Assembly: GCF_027409185.1 (NCBI RefSeq)
Contig: NC_084467.1
Coordinates: forward strand, 19,321,001-19,385,000
DNA from: Cynocephalus volans
Lineage: Eukaryota > Chordata > Mammalia > Dermoptera > Cynocephalidae
DNA: 64,000 nucleotides
Direction of reading: 5' to 3'
The notes under the pieces are model-generated. The model ran no database searches. It saw only the letters and a program-made list of their open reading frames with translations, and was not told where the DNA came from. This document shows positions 47,481-57,647 of the stretch, one piece after another. Each line of letters starts with the position of its first letter. Positions within the stretch are counted from its first letter, which is position 1. The translations under genes and the position numbers were made by a program.

Positions 47481-47901
47481 GGGGTAAGGCTAAGGTCCGG
47501 GATAGGCAGAGTTTGAAAGGGTCGGTAGGATGAGGGATACACTTAAAAGAATGGTGTGTTAAGTTCTTTTGCAGCTTGTTACTGGAGTTCTCGGTGGCCG
47601 AGGGCGGATCCTGAGTGTAAGGCTTCAGCCTGGAAATATGAATCCATGGAGTAACATGATTACCTGGCAGGGCAAGTTTAGCAGCAGTTGGAGTGCAAAG
47701 GATGACAGGACATGGGCCTTCCCACTTAGGGGTTAGGGGGGTTTTGGGTTCCGGGGAAGTGTAGAATACTAATTGGCCTGGGCTGAGTGAAAGGTTATTT
47801 TTGGAAAGTGACGGATCTGGAAGTAGCCTGTCCTGGTACTTCCATAATTCAGTGCGAAGGTGGGAGAGCAAGGGTAAGGCCATGGTGGGTGGTATGGATC
47901 C
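47464..47901 (-). pseudogene. pol: Integrase C-terminal domain beyond a nonsense codon
   Basis: Same frame as the upstream integrase, separated only by the UAA at 47902. It contains the SH3-like DNA-binding part (KWEGPCPVILCTPTAAKLAL, then TPWIHISRLKP). The tail overlaps the start of env in a different frame, as is usual in this class. Confidence 0.85.
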
Positions 47902-49546
47902 TTAAGTTGCTGTGATCCCCGGGGTTAGGAGGGGCCTACCATACATGACTTCAAAAGGGGAAAGATTGGAGGGCCTTTTTGAGAGAGCCCTGGTCTTGAG
48001 TAGAGCGAGAGGTAGAAGACGGACCCAATCAAGGTGTAATTCCAGAGACAATTTAGTTAGTATGTCCTTTAAGGTTCTGTTGGTTCTCTCTAACTTTCCA
48101 GATGCCTGAGATTGGTAAGGGCAATGTAGGTGCCAGGGGAGAGAGAGTGACTGGGAGAGTTTTTGTATTATCTGGGCGGTAAATTCAGGTCCATTGTCAG
48201 ATTGAATGGAAGTGGGCATCCCAAATCGTGGGATGATTTGGGAAAGGAGAGTCTGGGCTATGGTGGAGGCCTTTTTATTGGATGTTGGGGATGCCTCTAC
48301 CCATCCTGAAAAGGTATCAACAAACACCAAGAGGTATTTGAGGCGCCGGACGGAAGGCATGTGTGTAAAATCGACTTGCCAGTTGGCCGCAGGTGTGAAA
48401 CTTCTGGCCTGGTGGGAGGGGTATGGCCCAGGTTTGAGAGGGGTGTTAGGATTGGTACACTGGCAGATTGTGCATGAGGAGGAAATTTTTTGTAAGAGGG
48501 CTTTGTCAGATGGGGTGACTGAGAAGTAGGCTTGTAAAAACTGGGATAAAGCTTGGGGGCTAGAGTGAAACAGGTCATGGAGCAAGCGAAAGAGAGAGGA
48601 CTTATCATCATTAGGCGGTTGAGGCTGAGAGGGTGTCTGTGAACCTTGGGAGCCATATGGAAGAATGGGAAGTTGGTTTTGTGTCTGTGGGTGCATTGCT
48701 GCAGTGCGTGCGGCGAGGTCAGCCTTACAATTCCCGCGAGTGATTGGGGAATCGTCCCTCTGGTGGGCTCTGCAATGAATGACTCCTAATTCACCAAGTA
48801 AATGGGATGCCTCGATTAATGTGGAGATTAAAGCTGAGTTGGTGATTGTGTTACCCTTGGTGTTAAGCAGACTGCGTTCTTTCCATATGGCGGCACGAGA
48901 GAGAAGTATATGAAAGACATATTTGGAGTCAGTGTATAAGTTAAGAGTTTTCCTTCAGCTAGAACGCAGGCTCGCGTGGCGGCGATAAGTTCAGCCTGCT
49001 GGTTGGTAGTACCCTTGGGTAAAGGTTGGGCCTCTATAACCGAATCAAGGGAGACTATGGCATACCCTGCATAATGAGTGTTTCCTTCCTTGAATGAGGA
49101 CCCATCCATGAACCATGTGAGATCAGCGTGAGAAAGGGGTCCCTCAGTGATGGAAGAGTGGTAAAGTATAAAATTTTGAAGGCTTTCTACGCAGCTGTGC
49201 AAAGGGGTGTTGGGGGAATCTGGTATAGGCAGTAGGGTAGCCGGGTTTAGGGGTGGGCAGGTAGTGAAGGATAGGGCAGGATTTTCCAGAGACGAGGATA
49301 GGAGGGTTAGGATTCTGGAAGGTGGGAGGGATTGGAGAGCCTTATAGGTAAGGAAGTCTTTGAGGTGATGTGGTGAGAGAATGGTGAGAGGTGCCCCAAA
49401 TGTTAATTTGGATGCCTCCTTATGCAGTAACTGCCCCGTTGCTAGGGCTCTTAGACAGGGTGCCCAGCCTCGTACAGTGGGGTCCAACTGTTTTGATAGG
49501 TATGCTACAGGAGCAAAGGAGGGGCCATAATTCTGTCCTAGGATGC
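47902..49546 (-). pseudogene. pol: RT connection, RNase H and integrase (disrupted)
   Basis: Resumes past the RT deletion, in another frame, with AYLSKQLDP and the RNase H core (FMDGSS, then QQAELIA). A one-base shift near 48950 moves to the frame carrying YTDSKYV and HCRAHQRDD. The integrase frame (48696-47902) has the HHCC zinc finger (ending CTICQC) and the DDE catalytic triad (VDFTHM, SDNGPEF, KLERTNRT). It ends at an in-frame UAA just after EVMYGRPLL. Confidence 0.88.
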
Positions 49547-50257
49547 CTAGAGCTTGTCCCGTAGATCTTGGACGAGACGAAAGGCGCCATTAGGCTTTTT
49601 TACAGCGAGTATGGGAGTATTGAAAGGGGAGTGAGTGGGACGGAGATACCTCTTTTTTAATAGGTCCTGAATGATGGGGCCTAACCCGAGGAGGGCTGTT
49701 GTGGTTAATGAATACTGAGCCTGACAAATATATTTGGAGGGGTCTTTTAGTTTTATGTGTACAGGGGAACACTGGGCCAGAGCAGGGCTGGCAGTGTCCC
49801 AAACTGTGGGGTTAACAGGGTGCGTTAAGATGGGTAAGGACTCCTTTGGAGGGGTGGGATTAGTAGGATCTTGGGCTTGAACTAGCGCTAGGAGGAAGGA
49901 AACAGGGGAAGAGGAAAAGGACAGGGGCAAAGTAATGGAGACTTGAAGCCGTGATAGAATGTCCCGACCCAACAAGGGGACGGGGCATTGTGGCATGACT
50001 AGAAAGGAATGGGAGAAAATGGATTGAGTGCCTTGAAGGCAGCAGGTTAAAAGAGGGGTTTTTTGGGGAAAGATTTGTTTACCTCCTACCCCGACTATAG
50101 GAGAGCTGCTGGAGGTGGTGGGGCCTTTATATTCCCTTAAGACCGAAAAGGTGGCTCCAGTGTCCAGGAGGAAAGATATTGGGTGGCCATCCACAACCAT
50201 GGATACCCTGGGCTCCTGCTTTGTTATAGAGATGGTTGGGAAGGGCCCAAGGCTCCG
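49547..50257 (-). pseudogene. pol: pro and the first part of reverse transcriptase (truncated)
   Basis: In frame with gag across its UGA. The aspartic protease motif LLDTGA is at about 50170. A linker follows, then the RT N-terminus with the conserved PFNTPILAVKKPNG and FRLVQDLR motifs, and a stop soon after. The finger and palm with the catalytic YxDD, the thumb and the connection region are absent. Confidence 0.88.
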
Positions 50258-51728
50258 TCAGTCCTCCTCAGCGAGGCCCACCATAGGTGATGTCCACAGT
50301 TCGGGGGACTGTGGGACAGTTGGTCCCTCACCCCTTTGGGCGAGGGGGCAATCAGATCCCCAATGTCCCTTCTTTTTGCATTTTGGACAAGGAGTGGTGG
50401 GTGGCCTGGCGGTGGAGCAAGCCTTTGCCCAATGCCCTTCCTTTCCACATTTAAAGCAGGCTCCAGGTGGAGGCTTAGAGGTGGAGGCTGTGGGAGGGCG
50501 CCCAGGAGGTTTGATAAGCCGGGCCAACAACTGGAAGTTGGTGTAGTCGGCCTTTTGTTTTCGATGTTCCTTTTCCTCCTCCCGATTATGAAAAACCTTG
50601 AAGGCCACTGATAGGATTTCGGTCTGAGGGGTTGCAGGACCCTGCTCTAATTTTTTAAGTTTAGTTTTAATGTTGGGGTAGGATTGGGCCAGGAAATAGG
50701 TCATAAGGACATGCCGGCCATCTTCTGAGTTGGGATCTAAGTTAGTGTATTGTTGAAAGGCCTGAGTTAATCTGTTGAGGAACTTGGAGGGAGTTTCCTC
50801 CTTTTTTTGGAAAATTTCTTGAATTTTTTGGAAATTGACGACCTTGCGAGCCTATATTTTGAGGCCAATTATTAAGCAAGAGGCAAAACGGTCTCGAGCC
50901 TGGATTCCCTGGGCTGTGTTATAATCCCAATTAGGTTCCTGTTCTGGGACTGCTTGGGGGCCTGGCGGGTGATTCGGATTGGTACGATGGGTGTCAGTGG
51001 CATGGGTTTGGGCTGTATCCCAGACCCTGCGGTGTTCCTCAGGGAGGAGGGTATTGGCTAGGAGCATGAAGATGTCGTGATGTGTGAGGCTGTAGGCCTG
51101 CAGGATCCATTGGAATTCTTTAATGTAGGTGGTAGGGTCAGTAGAGAAAGAGCCTAGTCTTTTTTCTAATTCTGTAAGGTCAGCTAGGGAAAAGGGAACA
51201 TGGACCCTAGCTACTCCTTCAGCCCCAGCTACCTCACGTAGTGGGGCGATTGTTAAAGGGGCGGGGGGAAGTCCTCGAGAACGGGTGAAAGGGGGGCTTA
51301 GTGGGTCAGGAGTAGGGGAGGGTAAAGACGGATGAGTGGATGGCGCAGGAGGTGCAGAAGGTGACATGGATGACAGGGGAGGAGGAGCGGGTGCCGGAGG
51401 CACTGGGGGAGGACGAGGTCGGTAGGGTGGGCTTCATCAGCAGGGTCGAAGGTGAAGAATTGAGGGGTGACTGTGAAGATGGTTTACAGGCTAAAAGGAC
51501 TTGAGAGGGAGCACAGGAGGAGCAGAGGGTGGGGTTCTGAGCCAAGAGGCGAAAAGCCTCGATATAGGGGATCTCCTTCCATTTTTTTAGGCGCTGGAAG
51601 TAGTTAAAGAGGTCTCGTAATTTGGTGAGGAGTTTGGGCTTAATATCCGGCCCGAGGGAAAGGTTGGTGAGGTTTTTCAGAAGGCATTGAAGTGGAGAGT
51701 CCCCTAGGGAGGAGGAGGAAGTGCCCAT
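50258..51728 (-). pseudogene. gag: gag of the provirus (MA, CA, NC; disrupted)
   Basis: Starts MGTSSSS at 51728, a myristoylation-type N-terminus followed by a matrix-like helical region and a Ser/Pro-rich linker. A frameshift near 51400 moves into a Pro-rich segment and the capsid (VPFSLADLTELEKRLG, then ETPSKFLNRLTQAFQQY, a major-homology-like motif). An in-frame UAG at about 50852 interrupts the capsid. The frame resumes to a nucleocapsid with two CCHC knuckles (C-FK-C-GKEG-H-WAKA-C and C-PK-C-KKKG-H-WGSD-C) and ends in UGA at 50258-50260. Two knuckles are unusual for MLV-like viruses but known in ERV-F/H-like elements. Confidence 0.88.
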
Positions 51729-52454
51729 TCTGGTCTCTTAATGGGAATTTAGACAGAAATTGGACAGAGATTAGTGATAAGACAGATCCTTCGGCTGGTT
51801 GGGAAAGGCGGGATCCTAGAGGGCATCCCCAATAGGTCACGTCAGTCCTGGCAGGTTCAGGTACGAACCAGGAGGAGAGAAGGGAGGTGTGGGTCGTCAC
51901 TCAGACCTTCACTTCTCTAGGGCAAAAGCCTGGTGCCTGAAGGAATCTAGCACTAGGAATTTCTGGTCGGGTCCCAGACCCAGGAAGTGGAGAGAAGAGA
52001 GTGGTGGACAGGAGGGTGAAAGAGAGAAGGAGAGAACAGAATGGGGCTTTTAACCTCCAAAAATGAAAGTAAAAGTTTACCGGGGCTTTGGAACCTGTTA
52101 TAGTTGGGCATTTATGGTAGTCGTGAAGACCGTGGTGGGGTGGGGTATGGGCGTTAGGGGCTACCGGACGATCACGGCTAGACTCCCTGCGGTAGCCTGA
52201 AAAAGGGCTGGTGCCCTTTAGGAAAGGGGGCTTACCTAATGATGAGCCGGTGGTGAGCAGAAGGAGCCAGTCCCGAAAAGAATGGACGAGGGTGGACGGT
52301 CAGTGGTGAGCGGTGGAAGGGAGGCCGGTCCTGGTGGGATGGAGTTCCCGAGGGGTGACTCGAAAAGTGCTGCCGCTCAAGGGAGCCCCGAGGGGCGACA
52401 CGGAAAGTGTTGCCGCTGCAATCTGAAAAGTGTTGCCGCTCGAGGGGAACTCCG
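51729..52454 (-). other. Retroviral leader between PBS and gag
   Basis: About 725 bp with no long frame. Next to the PBS is an imperfect triplication of a unit containing AAAGTG(T/C)TGCCGCT (52361-52440). Such leaders carry the packaging signal and splice donor; neither was pinned down. Confidence 0.6.
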
Positions 52455-52472
52455 TCCCAGGTTTTGGCACCA
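52455..52472 (-). other. Primer-binding site, tRNA-Phe type
   Basis: Two bases inside the 5' LTR the minus strand reads TGGTGCCAAAACCTGGGA. It matches the 3' end of tRNA-Phe with two mismatches, each explicable as CpG decay (G to A, C to T). This places the element with ERV-F-like class I elements. Confidence 0.85.
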
Positions 52473-52474
52473 AA

Positions 52475-52757
52475 TGAAAGGACGAGTCGACACCAGTTGA
52501 CGATCCACCGGAGAGAGCTCGCTTATTAGGCAGCACACACACATATATATAGGGCTTTAAGGGAAAGCTGATTGGTTTAAAATACAATCCCTATTTAGCA
52601 TACCGCATGGGGCTTGAGGGGGAGCTGATTGGCCTGCGATTCGCGCTGGTGGGAAGGAGAATGCAGAAGAGAAGGGCAACCAGCGCCATGATTGGGTGCG
52701 GCCGAGAAGGGCTTATGTGATCAGGGTGTGATCCCTTGGGGCATTTGGGTTCTTACA
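52475..52757 (-). repeat. 5' LTR of the provirus (283 bp)
   Basis: Begins TG and ends CA. Read on the minus strand it has CCAAT boxes (CCAATCATGG and two CCAATCAG), a TATA box (CCCTATATATATG) and a TAATAAG sequence downstream that could serve as the poly(A) signal. Target duplication CTGAC follows at 52758-52762. Confidence 0.93.
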
Positions 52758-53029
52758 CTGACCACTTATGGCCACTGCTGCCAGAGTGGTCCTGGGCCAA
52801 AAAGCAAAGAAAATTGACTCAGGTTTCTGTGGCTTTCCCTTCCTCTTACCTGGGTATGGCACAGACTGGGAAGTAGTCACAGGCCAGATTAAGGAAGGGT
52901 TGTTTGCTAATGCACCATTAGGATAAGATCTGTCTACATTCCCTCCTCCAGCCATTTGCTTAACACCCACACAAATGTCAAGCCATTTGTAATGTTGTGT
53001 TCTCAACCCTGAGCAAATGCACCAAACTC

Positions 53030-53600
53030 TGAAAGTGAATTCTGTTGTATGCTGGCTGTGTGATTTTAGGCAAGTAACTATTTCCTGAACTTCAGTTTAC
53101 TCATCTGTGTATTAATTTGCTAGAGTTGCCATAACAAAGTACCACAGACTGGGTAGCTTAAACAACTGAAATTTATTTTCTCACAATTCCAGAGGCTAGA
53201 AGTCCAAGATCAAGGTGTTAGCAAAGTTGGTTTCTTCTGAAGCCTCTCTCCTTGGCTTGTAGATGGTCGCCTTCTCCCTGTGTCTTTACATGGTCTTCTC
53301 TCTGTATGTGTGTCTGTCTTCATTTCCTCTTCTTAGAAGGACACCAGTCATATTGGATTAGGCCCCACCTAATGGCCTCATTTAAACTTAATTATCTTTT
53401 TAATGGCCCTATCTCCAGATACAATCACATTCTGAGGTACTGGAGGTTAGGACTTCAACATATGAATAGGTGGGGTGGAGGGGTGGAGGGTTACACAATT
53501 CAGCCCATAACAGCCTGCTAGGTATTATTGTGATAACTGAATTAGCTAATGTGTTTAAAGCAGTGACATAAAGCCTGACATAATATGCCCCCCAAGATGG
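53030..53600 (+). mobile_element. MIR split by an MLT1-type LTR
   Basis: 53030-53110 (TTAGGCAAGTAACTATTTCC, TTCAGTTTACTCATCTG) and 53518-53600 (GTATTATTGTGATAACTG) flank the LTR. Confidence 0.62.
53111..53517 (-). mobile_element. MLT1-type LTR, reverse, inserted in a MIR
   Basis: TTGCTAGAGTTGCCATAACA, then GACTGGGTAGCTTAAACAAC, then GCCCTATCTCCAGATACAAT. MIR sequence stops at 53110 and resumes near 53518. Confidence 0.8.
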
Positions 53601-53655
53601 TAATTGCTATTGATTTGAGATCCCATATAAAAGATTCTTCCATTTAAATATAGAG

Positions 53656-53772
53656 AGGGAGCTGGCCAGCTAGCTCACTTGGGAGAGAGTGTGTTGCTGG
53701 TAACAGCAAGGTCAAGGGTTCCGATCCTCATGCTGGCGAACTGCCAATAAATAGAGAATAAAAGAAAGAGGG
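53656..53772 (+). mobile_element. CYN-like SINE, monomer
   Basis: AGCTGGCCAGCTAGCTCAC start and B box GGTTCCGATCC, with an AATAAA-like tail. Confidence 0.82.
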
Positions 53773-53939
53773 AATTCCTATTATGGCTCCTCATTCCGCA
53801 TCTGGTGGGCACTGCTCCTCTTCTTCCAGGCCTTATTTTGAAAAATGCTAACACATGCCTGAATATAACACCTGTGGAGATCTTTTTATGGGATGAAAAG
53901 CAAAGCAGAGTGTTAAATTTTCTCTTTCATGCCTGTTGC

Positions 53940-54055
53940 TGTTATCCTCCTGGCTATATTGTAAACTCTCTGAGGACTGTCTCACACTTATTTTGTGTCC
54001 CTTCCTATTTAAGAACAACATGCCGAACGCACAGTAAGGGCTCAGTAAAAAGCAA
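53940..54055 (+). mobile_element. L2 3' end
   Basis: ATTGTAAACTCTCTGAGGAC through CGCACAGTAAGGGCTCAGTA. Confidence 0.55.
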
Positions 54056-54589
54056 CCAATCAAACCACATGCCCTCATGGTAGTTTAACTTATTTGCAGC
54101 AACAAGTACTGCTCAGAGGTGCACTTTACGGAGAGGGTAAAACGCCATCTAGTGACATTTGTTATTAGGCTAGGAGAGTGTGAGATTCACAAAATCCCAG
54201 ACTGGTACTTCCTTTCTTATTTATTTGATATTTGTATATGCAAAACCAATTAGAAATCTTCTTATAGTATGACAGCTTTATACATTAACAATAAATTCAA
54301 CCAAACTTTTATTTTTCATTATTTCCCAGAGATTTTTAGCCTTCACATAGTTAACCTCTGTGAATCTGATTATTCAGGGAATGGAAAAGCAATAAATAAA
54401 AGTGTCATACAATTATCATTGACAATGGAATAAATATGGAGAAGGCCGTGAGGAATCAGGAATCATGAAGCATCTATTTGGTATGAAAAATGTGAAGTAA
54501 AGTGACTGCAGGACAATCTTAGTGCTGTGAAACTATTGTTCCTGTGCTATAATGCCAGACTTAAACAATCTGACGACTAAAACTTTTAC

Positions 54590-54688
54590 TTATTTATTTT
54601 TGTGTATGTGGCTGGTACAGGATTCAAACCCTTAACTTTGGTGTTTTCAGCACTGCCGCTGTAACCAACTGAGCTATCTGTCCATCCT
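54590..54688 (-). mobile_element. CYN-like SINE, monomer, reverse
   Basis: T-rich start, GTGGCTGGTACAGGATTC, then CAACTGAGCTATCTGTCC. Confidence 0.82.
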
Positions 54689-54745
54689 AAAACTCTAAAT
54701 AATAAAATTTTAATAACACTTATACCTGTCAACATGTCATACTTT

Positions 54746-54854
54746 CTTTCTTTCTTTCTTTTTGTTTTGGTGGCTGGCCAGTACAGGGATCCAAACCCTT
54801 GACCTTGGTGTTATCAACACGGCACTGACCAACTGAGCTAACTGGCCAGCCCTA
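54746..54854 (-). mobile_element. CYN-like SINE, monomer, reverse
   Basis: CTTT-repeat tail, then GGTGGCTGGCCAGTACAGGG to GCTAACTGGCCAGCCC. TACTTTCTT occurs at both ends. Confidence 0.85.
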
Positions 54855-54989
54855 CTTTCTTGAGAAAACTTTATTCTTATATCCCAAAAGTTTATTCTAT
54901 GATGGAAATCTTCAGCTTTGGCAGAATACTGTTTTTAACATTCAACTATTTTGCATTTGGCCAAAGTATGTTTTTGTTGCACATCTGCT

Positions 54990-55445
54990 TAGAACCTATT
55001 ATTTGCCAAACTGTGGTTTAGGTACTGAAGATAAAGAGAGGAGACAGATACAGTTCCTGTCTTCAGAGTTTATCTTATGGGGGACAGGGTAGAGATAGTG
55101 TATATTGTGGGAAATATGCTGTGAGCGCATGGGTGGAATGTGGGATCCTGTTTTGGGCCATCTGAATCCAGGGTTTTTGGGGACTCAGCAACCCCCCAAA
55201 AGATAATCAGATGGTAAGTACTGAGTTCTACTAAGCATAAATGCTTCCTGGAAGAGGTCAATCTAAACTAAACCTTAAAGGAAGAATCAGAGGTGGCTGG
55301 TTAAAGGGTTTAGGGTACAGAGGCATTGTGGGGAGGGCAAAGGAAGCACTGGTAAGGAGGAAACAGTGATTTCAGACCAAGGGGACAGAATATGTGCAAA
55401 GGACCTAAGGGAAAAGAATACAATCCAATCTAGATCTGGAAGTAC
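54990..55445 (-). mobile_element. L2-like LINE fragment, reverse
   Basis: GATACAGTTCCTGTCTTCAG, CTTCCTGGAAGAGGTCAAT and ATGTGCAAAGGACCTAAGG resemble antisense L2 3' sequence. Confidence 0.5.
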
Positions 55446-55481
55446 ACAAGCAGCTGTACTTACATATTTCCAACTTACTGT

Positions 55482-55975
55482 GGTAGCCAGCCTCTAAGAT
55501 GGCCTCCCCATGATCCTCCCCCCCTACTGTTCATGTCCTGTGTTGTCCCCTCCAACACTAAATAATTGGTAACCTGTGTAACCAATAGGATATTGTGAAA
55601 ACTATGGTGTACGACTTCTGAGGTTAATCATAAAAGACATGTGGCTTCTGTCTTGCTCTCTTTTGGATCATTTGCTCTGGGGGAAGCCAGCTGCCATGTT
55701 ATGAGGACACCCAAGAAACCCTATGGATAGGACAATGTGGCAAGGAATTGGAAGGATTGCCAATAGTCATGTGAATGAACCTTCTTGGAAACATTTTCCA
55801 GACCCAGTTGACTGGAGCCTCGACCACATCCTCTTGAGAGACCCAGAGCCAGAACCACCCAACTAAACCTCTCCAGATTCCTGATGCACAGAGTGTAAAA
55901 AATGTTTTAAATTGTTTTAAGTTGCTAAATTTTGGGAGGAATTTGTTATGCAGCAATAGATAACGAATATACTCA
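55482..55975 (+). mobile_element. MLT1-type LTR
   Basis: GCCTCTAAGATGGCC, GCCAGCTGCCATGTTATGAG and TTTTAAGTTGCTAAATTTTG with a GTTATGCAGCAATAGATAAC end. Confidence 0.65.
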
Positions 55976-56094
55976 CTGGTGTGCACAAAGACAGCAAAAT
56001 GCATCGGTTTCTATCCATCAGTCATTTTGACATCAGCTATCAGATTATTTTGGTCCATAGTGTGCTTTGTAAGTTTGTGCTTAGTTTTAGAAAT

Positions 56095-56670
56095 ATTTTA
56101 TGGAGATTGTTAACCCTGTTATATCCAGGAAACTCAAAAGCAGAGTTGAAAGGAAGAGGCAAATTATAGAAACAAAAATGGAGATGATAAAGGCGAAAGT
56201 CGTGAGAAAATTACAAAAGCTGCACCTGCCTAAGGGATACGTTCTCAGTACGATTCTGAAGAACAGAGGGAACAGGAAACAGATGAAACACCTATACCAT
56301 CCACAGCAATCACCAAGCAATGAGGAAAAGCAGATGATGAAATGGAAAAATTGAGTCTGTGCCTAGAGTATCAGCACCAACGCTGGATGCCTTTTAGCTT
56401 TTTGAGGCTCAGAGTTTATTGGAGGGCTTAAAGAACAGACCTAGCAGAAGAGTCACTGGGTCACTGGTGGTATCACAGGGGATGGCTTGTTGGCTTTAAG
56501 ACCTATTTTAATCTGCACAGCATCAAAGTGAGCAGGAAGTGGTGTCTGCAAAAACCTTCACTGCCAAGTCATTCTCAACTGCATCTGCAGGGATCATCAG
56601 AGAGGTGGCTCATCTGCTTCAGTAGATTACAATCAGTGGTTGTAACATTTCGAAGAATAAACTCACTCAT
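56095..56670 (+). other. Unrecognised coding-like stretch (possible old retrocopy)
   Basis: An 84-codon open frame (56100-56354) is Lys/Arg/Glu-rich (KSRVERKRQIIETKMEMIKAK...) and looks like a basic coiled coil. A second frame from 56220 reads EEQREQETDETPIPSTAITK, and a third near 56518 reads HQSEQEVVSAKTFTAKSF. Charge-rich segments alternating between frames suggest a decayed processed pseudogene, but I could not name a parent. It may be chance. Confidence 0.3.
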
Positions 56671-56690
56671 TGGTAGAAATGCCTTTGGGA

Positions 56691-56903
56691 GAACTTCAAA
56701 GAAACCTGGTCTCAGGCCATTGTTCTGGGGCTTGTACCTTCCCCTACCTTCTCTCTCTTATGAACGCTGGTATATATGCTTCTGTACCCCCACTGGAAAT
56801 TGGGACATTACTCTCTTGTGATTCCCCCGTGCGTTGCCTTCTCCCAGTACGCCAAATAATAAAATTTGTTATGCCTTTCCTTCGTATTGGAAAAAAAAAC
56901 GAA
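56691..56903 (+). pseudogene. Short poly(A)-ended retrocopy of an unidentified transcript
   Basis: A 213-bp insert is bounded by perfect 16-bp direct repeats (AGAAATGCCTTTGGGA at 56675-56690 and 56904-56919). It ends with an AATAAA-type signal (AATAATAAAA), about 20 further bases, then an A tail interrupted by one C. This is an L1-style insertion of the 3' end of a polyadenylated RNA. Its layout resembles the R-U5 end of a retroviral LTR, but I do not recognise the source. Confidence 0.75.
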
Positions 56904-57262
56904 AGAAATGCCTTTGGGAACCAAGCCTTAGACTCATACATACATTCATTTCAACAAATATTTATTGAGCTCCAAGGATGGGCAAGATCCATGCCCTCAT
57001 AGAGCTTTTTTTTTATTAAAAAATGGGAACAAGACAGTAAACATGTAAATAAACTAGATAACAATGTCAGGTGATAAGTGCTATGAAGAAAAAGCAGGGT
57101 AAGATACAGTGAGGGAATTGACGATATCTGCTATTTTTAGAAGGCTGGTCAGAAAAGGCTTGTCTAAAGAGGTGACATTTGAGTTAACGTGTCACTTTAG
57201 GCTTACCAATATACAGACTAAGAAACTGCCATTCAAAACCTAGCCTGTTTATAATTAGACAA

Positions 57263-57599
57263 AGGGCTGGCCCTTGGCTCACCTGGGAGAGTGTGGTGCT
57301 GATAATGCCAAGGCCAAGAGTTCTGATCCCTATATAGGGATGGCCGGTTCACTCACTTCAGAGAGCATGGTGCTGACAACACCAAGTCAAGGGTTAAGAT
57401 CCCCTTACCAGTCATCTTTTATTTTTTTGGACCGGTAAGGGGATCACAACCCTTGGCACGGTGTGGTCCACACCATGCTCAGCCAGTGAGCATACTGGCC
57501 ATCTCTATATAGGATCTGAACCCACAGCCTCGGTGCTACCAGCGCCGCACTTTCCCAAGTGAGCCACAGGGCCGGCCCTACCAGTCATCTTTAAAAAAA

Positions 57600-57617
<18 letters not shown>
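57263..57617 (+). mobile_element. CYN-like SINE dimer carrying a second, reversed SINE in its tail
   Basis: Outer element: dimer 57263-57419, with its A tail at 57593-57617. It was split by an insertion of the reverse-strand SINE (57420-57578), which duplicated TACCAGTCATCTTT. Confidence 0.9.
57420..57578 (-). mobile_element. CYN-like SINE nested in another CYN SINE
   Basis: Reverse dimer of the subtype with GACCGGTAAGGGGATCACAA and GTGAGCCACAGGGCCGGCC. The 14-bp duplication (57406-57419, 57579-57592) is part of the host SINE. Confidence 0.9.

Positions 57618-57641
<24 letters not shown>
57593..57641 (+). repeat. Poly(A) plus AT microsatellite in a SINE tail
   Basis: About 25 A then about twelve AT units at the end of the split SINE dimer. 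Confidence 0.88.

Positions 57642-57647
<6 letters not shown>

Larger units (their letters stand above)
46061..52757 (-). mobile_element. Endogenous retrovirus, gamma-type, tRNA-Phe primer class, internally deleted provirus
   Basis: A provirus on the minus strand with every structural landmark: 5' LTR (52475-52757), primer-binding site (52455-52472), leader, gag, pro, pol, env remnant, polypurine tract, 3' LTR (46061-46346), and a 5-bp target duplication CTGAC at 46056-46060 and 52758-52762. Its 6.7 kb is short for the class because most of the reverse transcriptase and most of env are gone. A single UGA separates gag from pro-pol in one frame, as in gammaretroviruses. The LTRs differ at about five substitutions plus two length changes over roughly 280 bp, so the insertion is young relative to the other LTR fossils here. 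Coding is broken by two stops and several frameshifts in addition to the deletions, so it cannot replicate. Confidence 0.95.

Noticed and set aside
46061-52757. Provirus as a source of infectious virus
   Set aside because: RT core and most of env are absent, and gag, pol and env carry additional stops and frameshifts.
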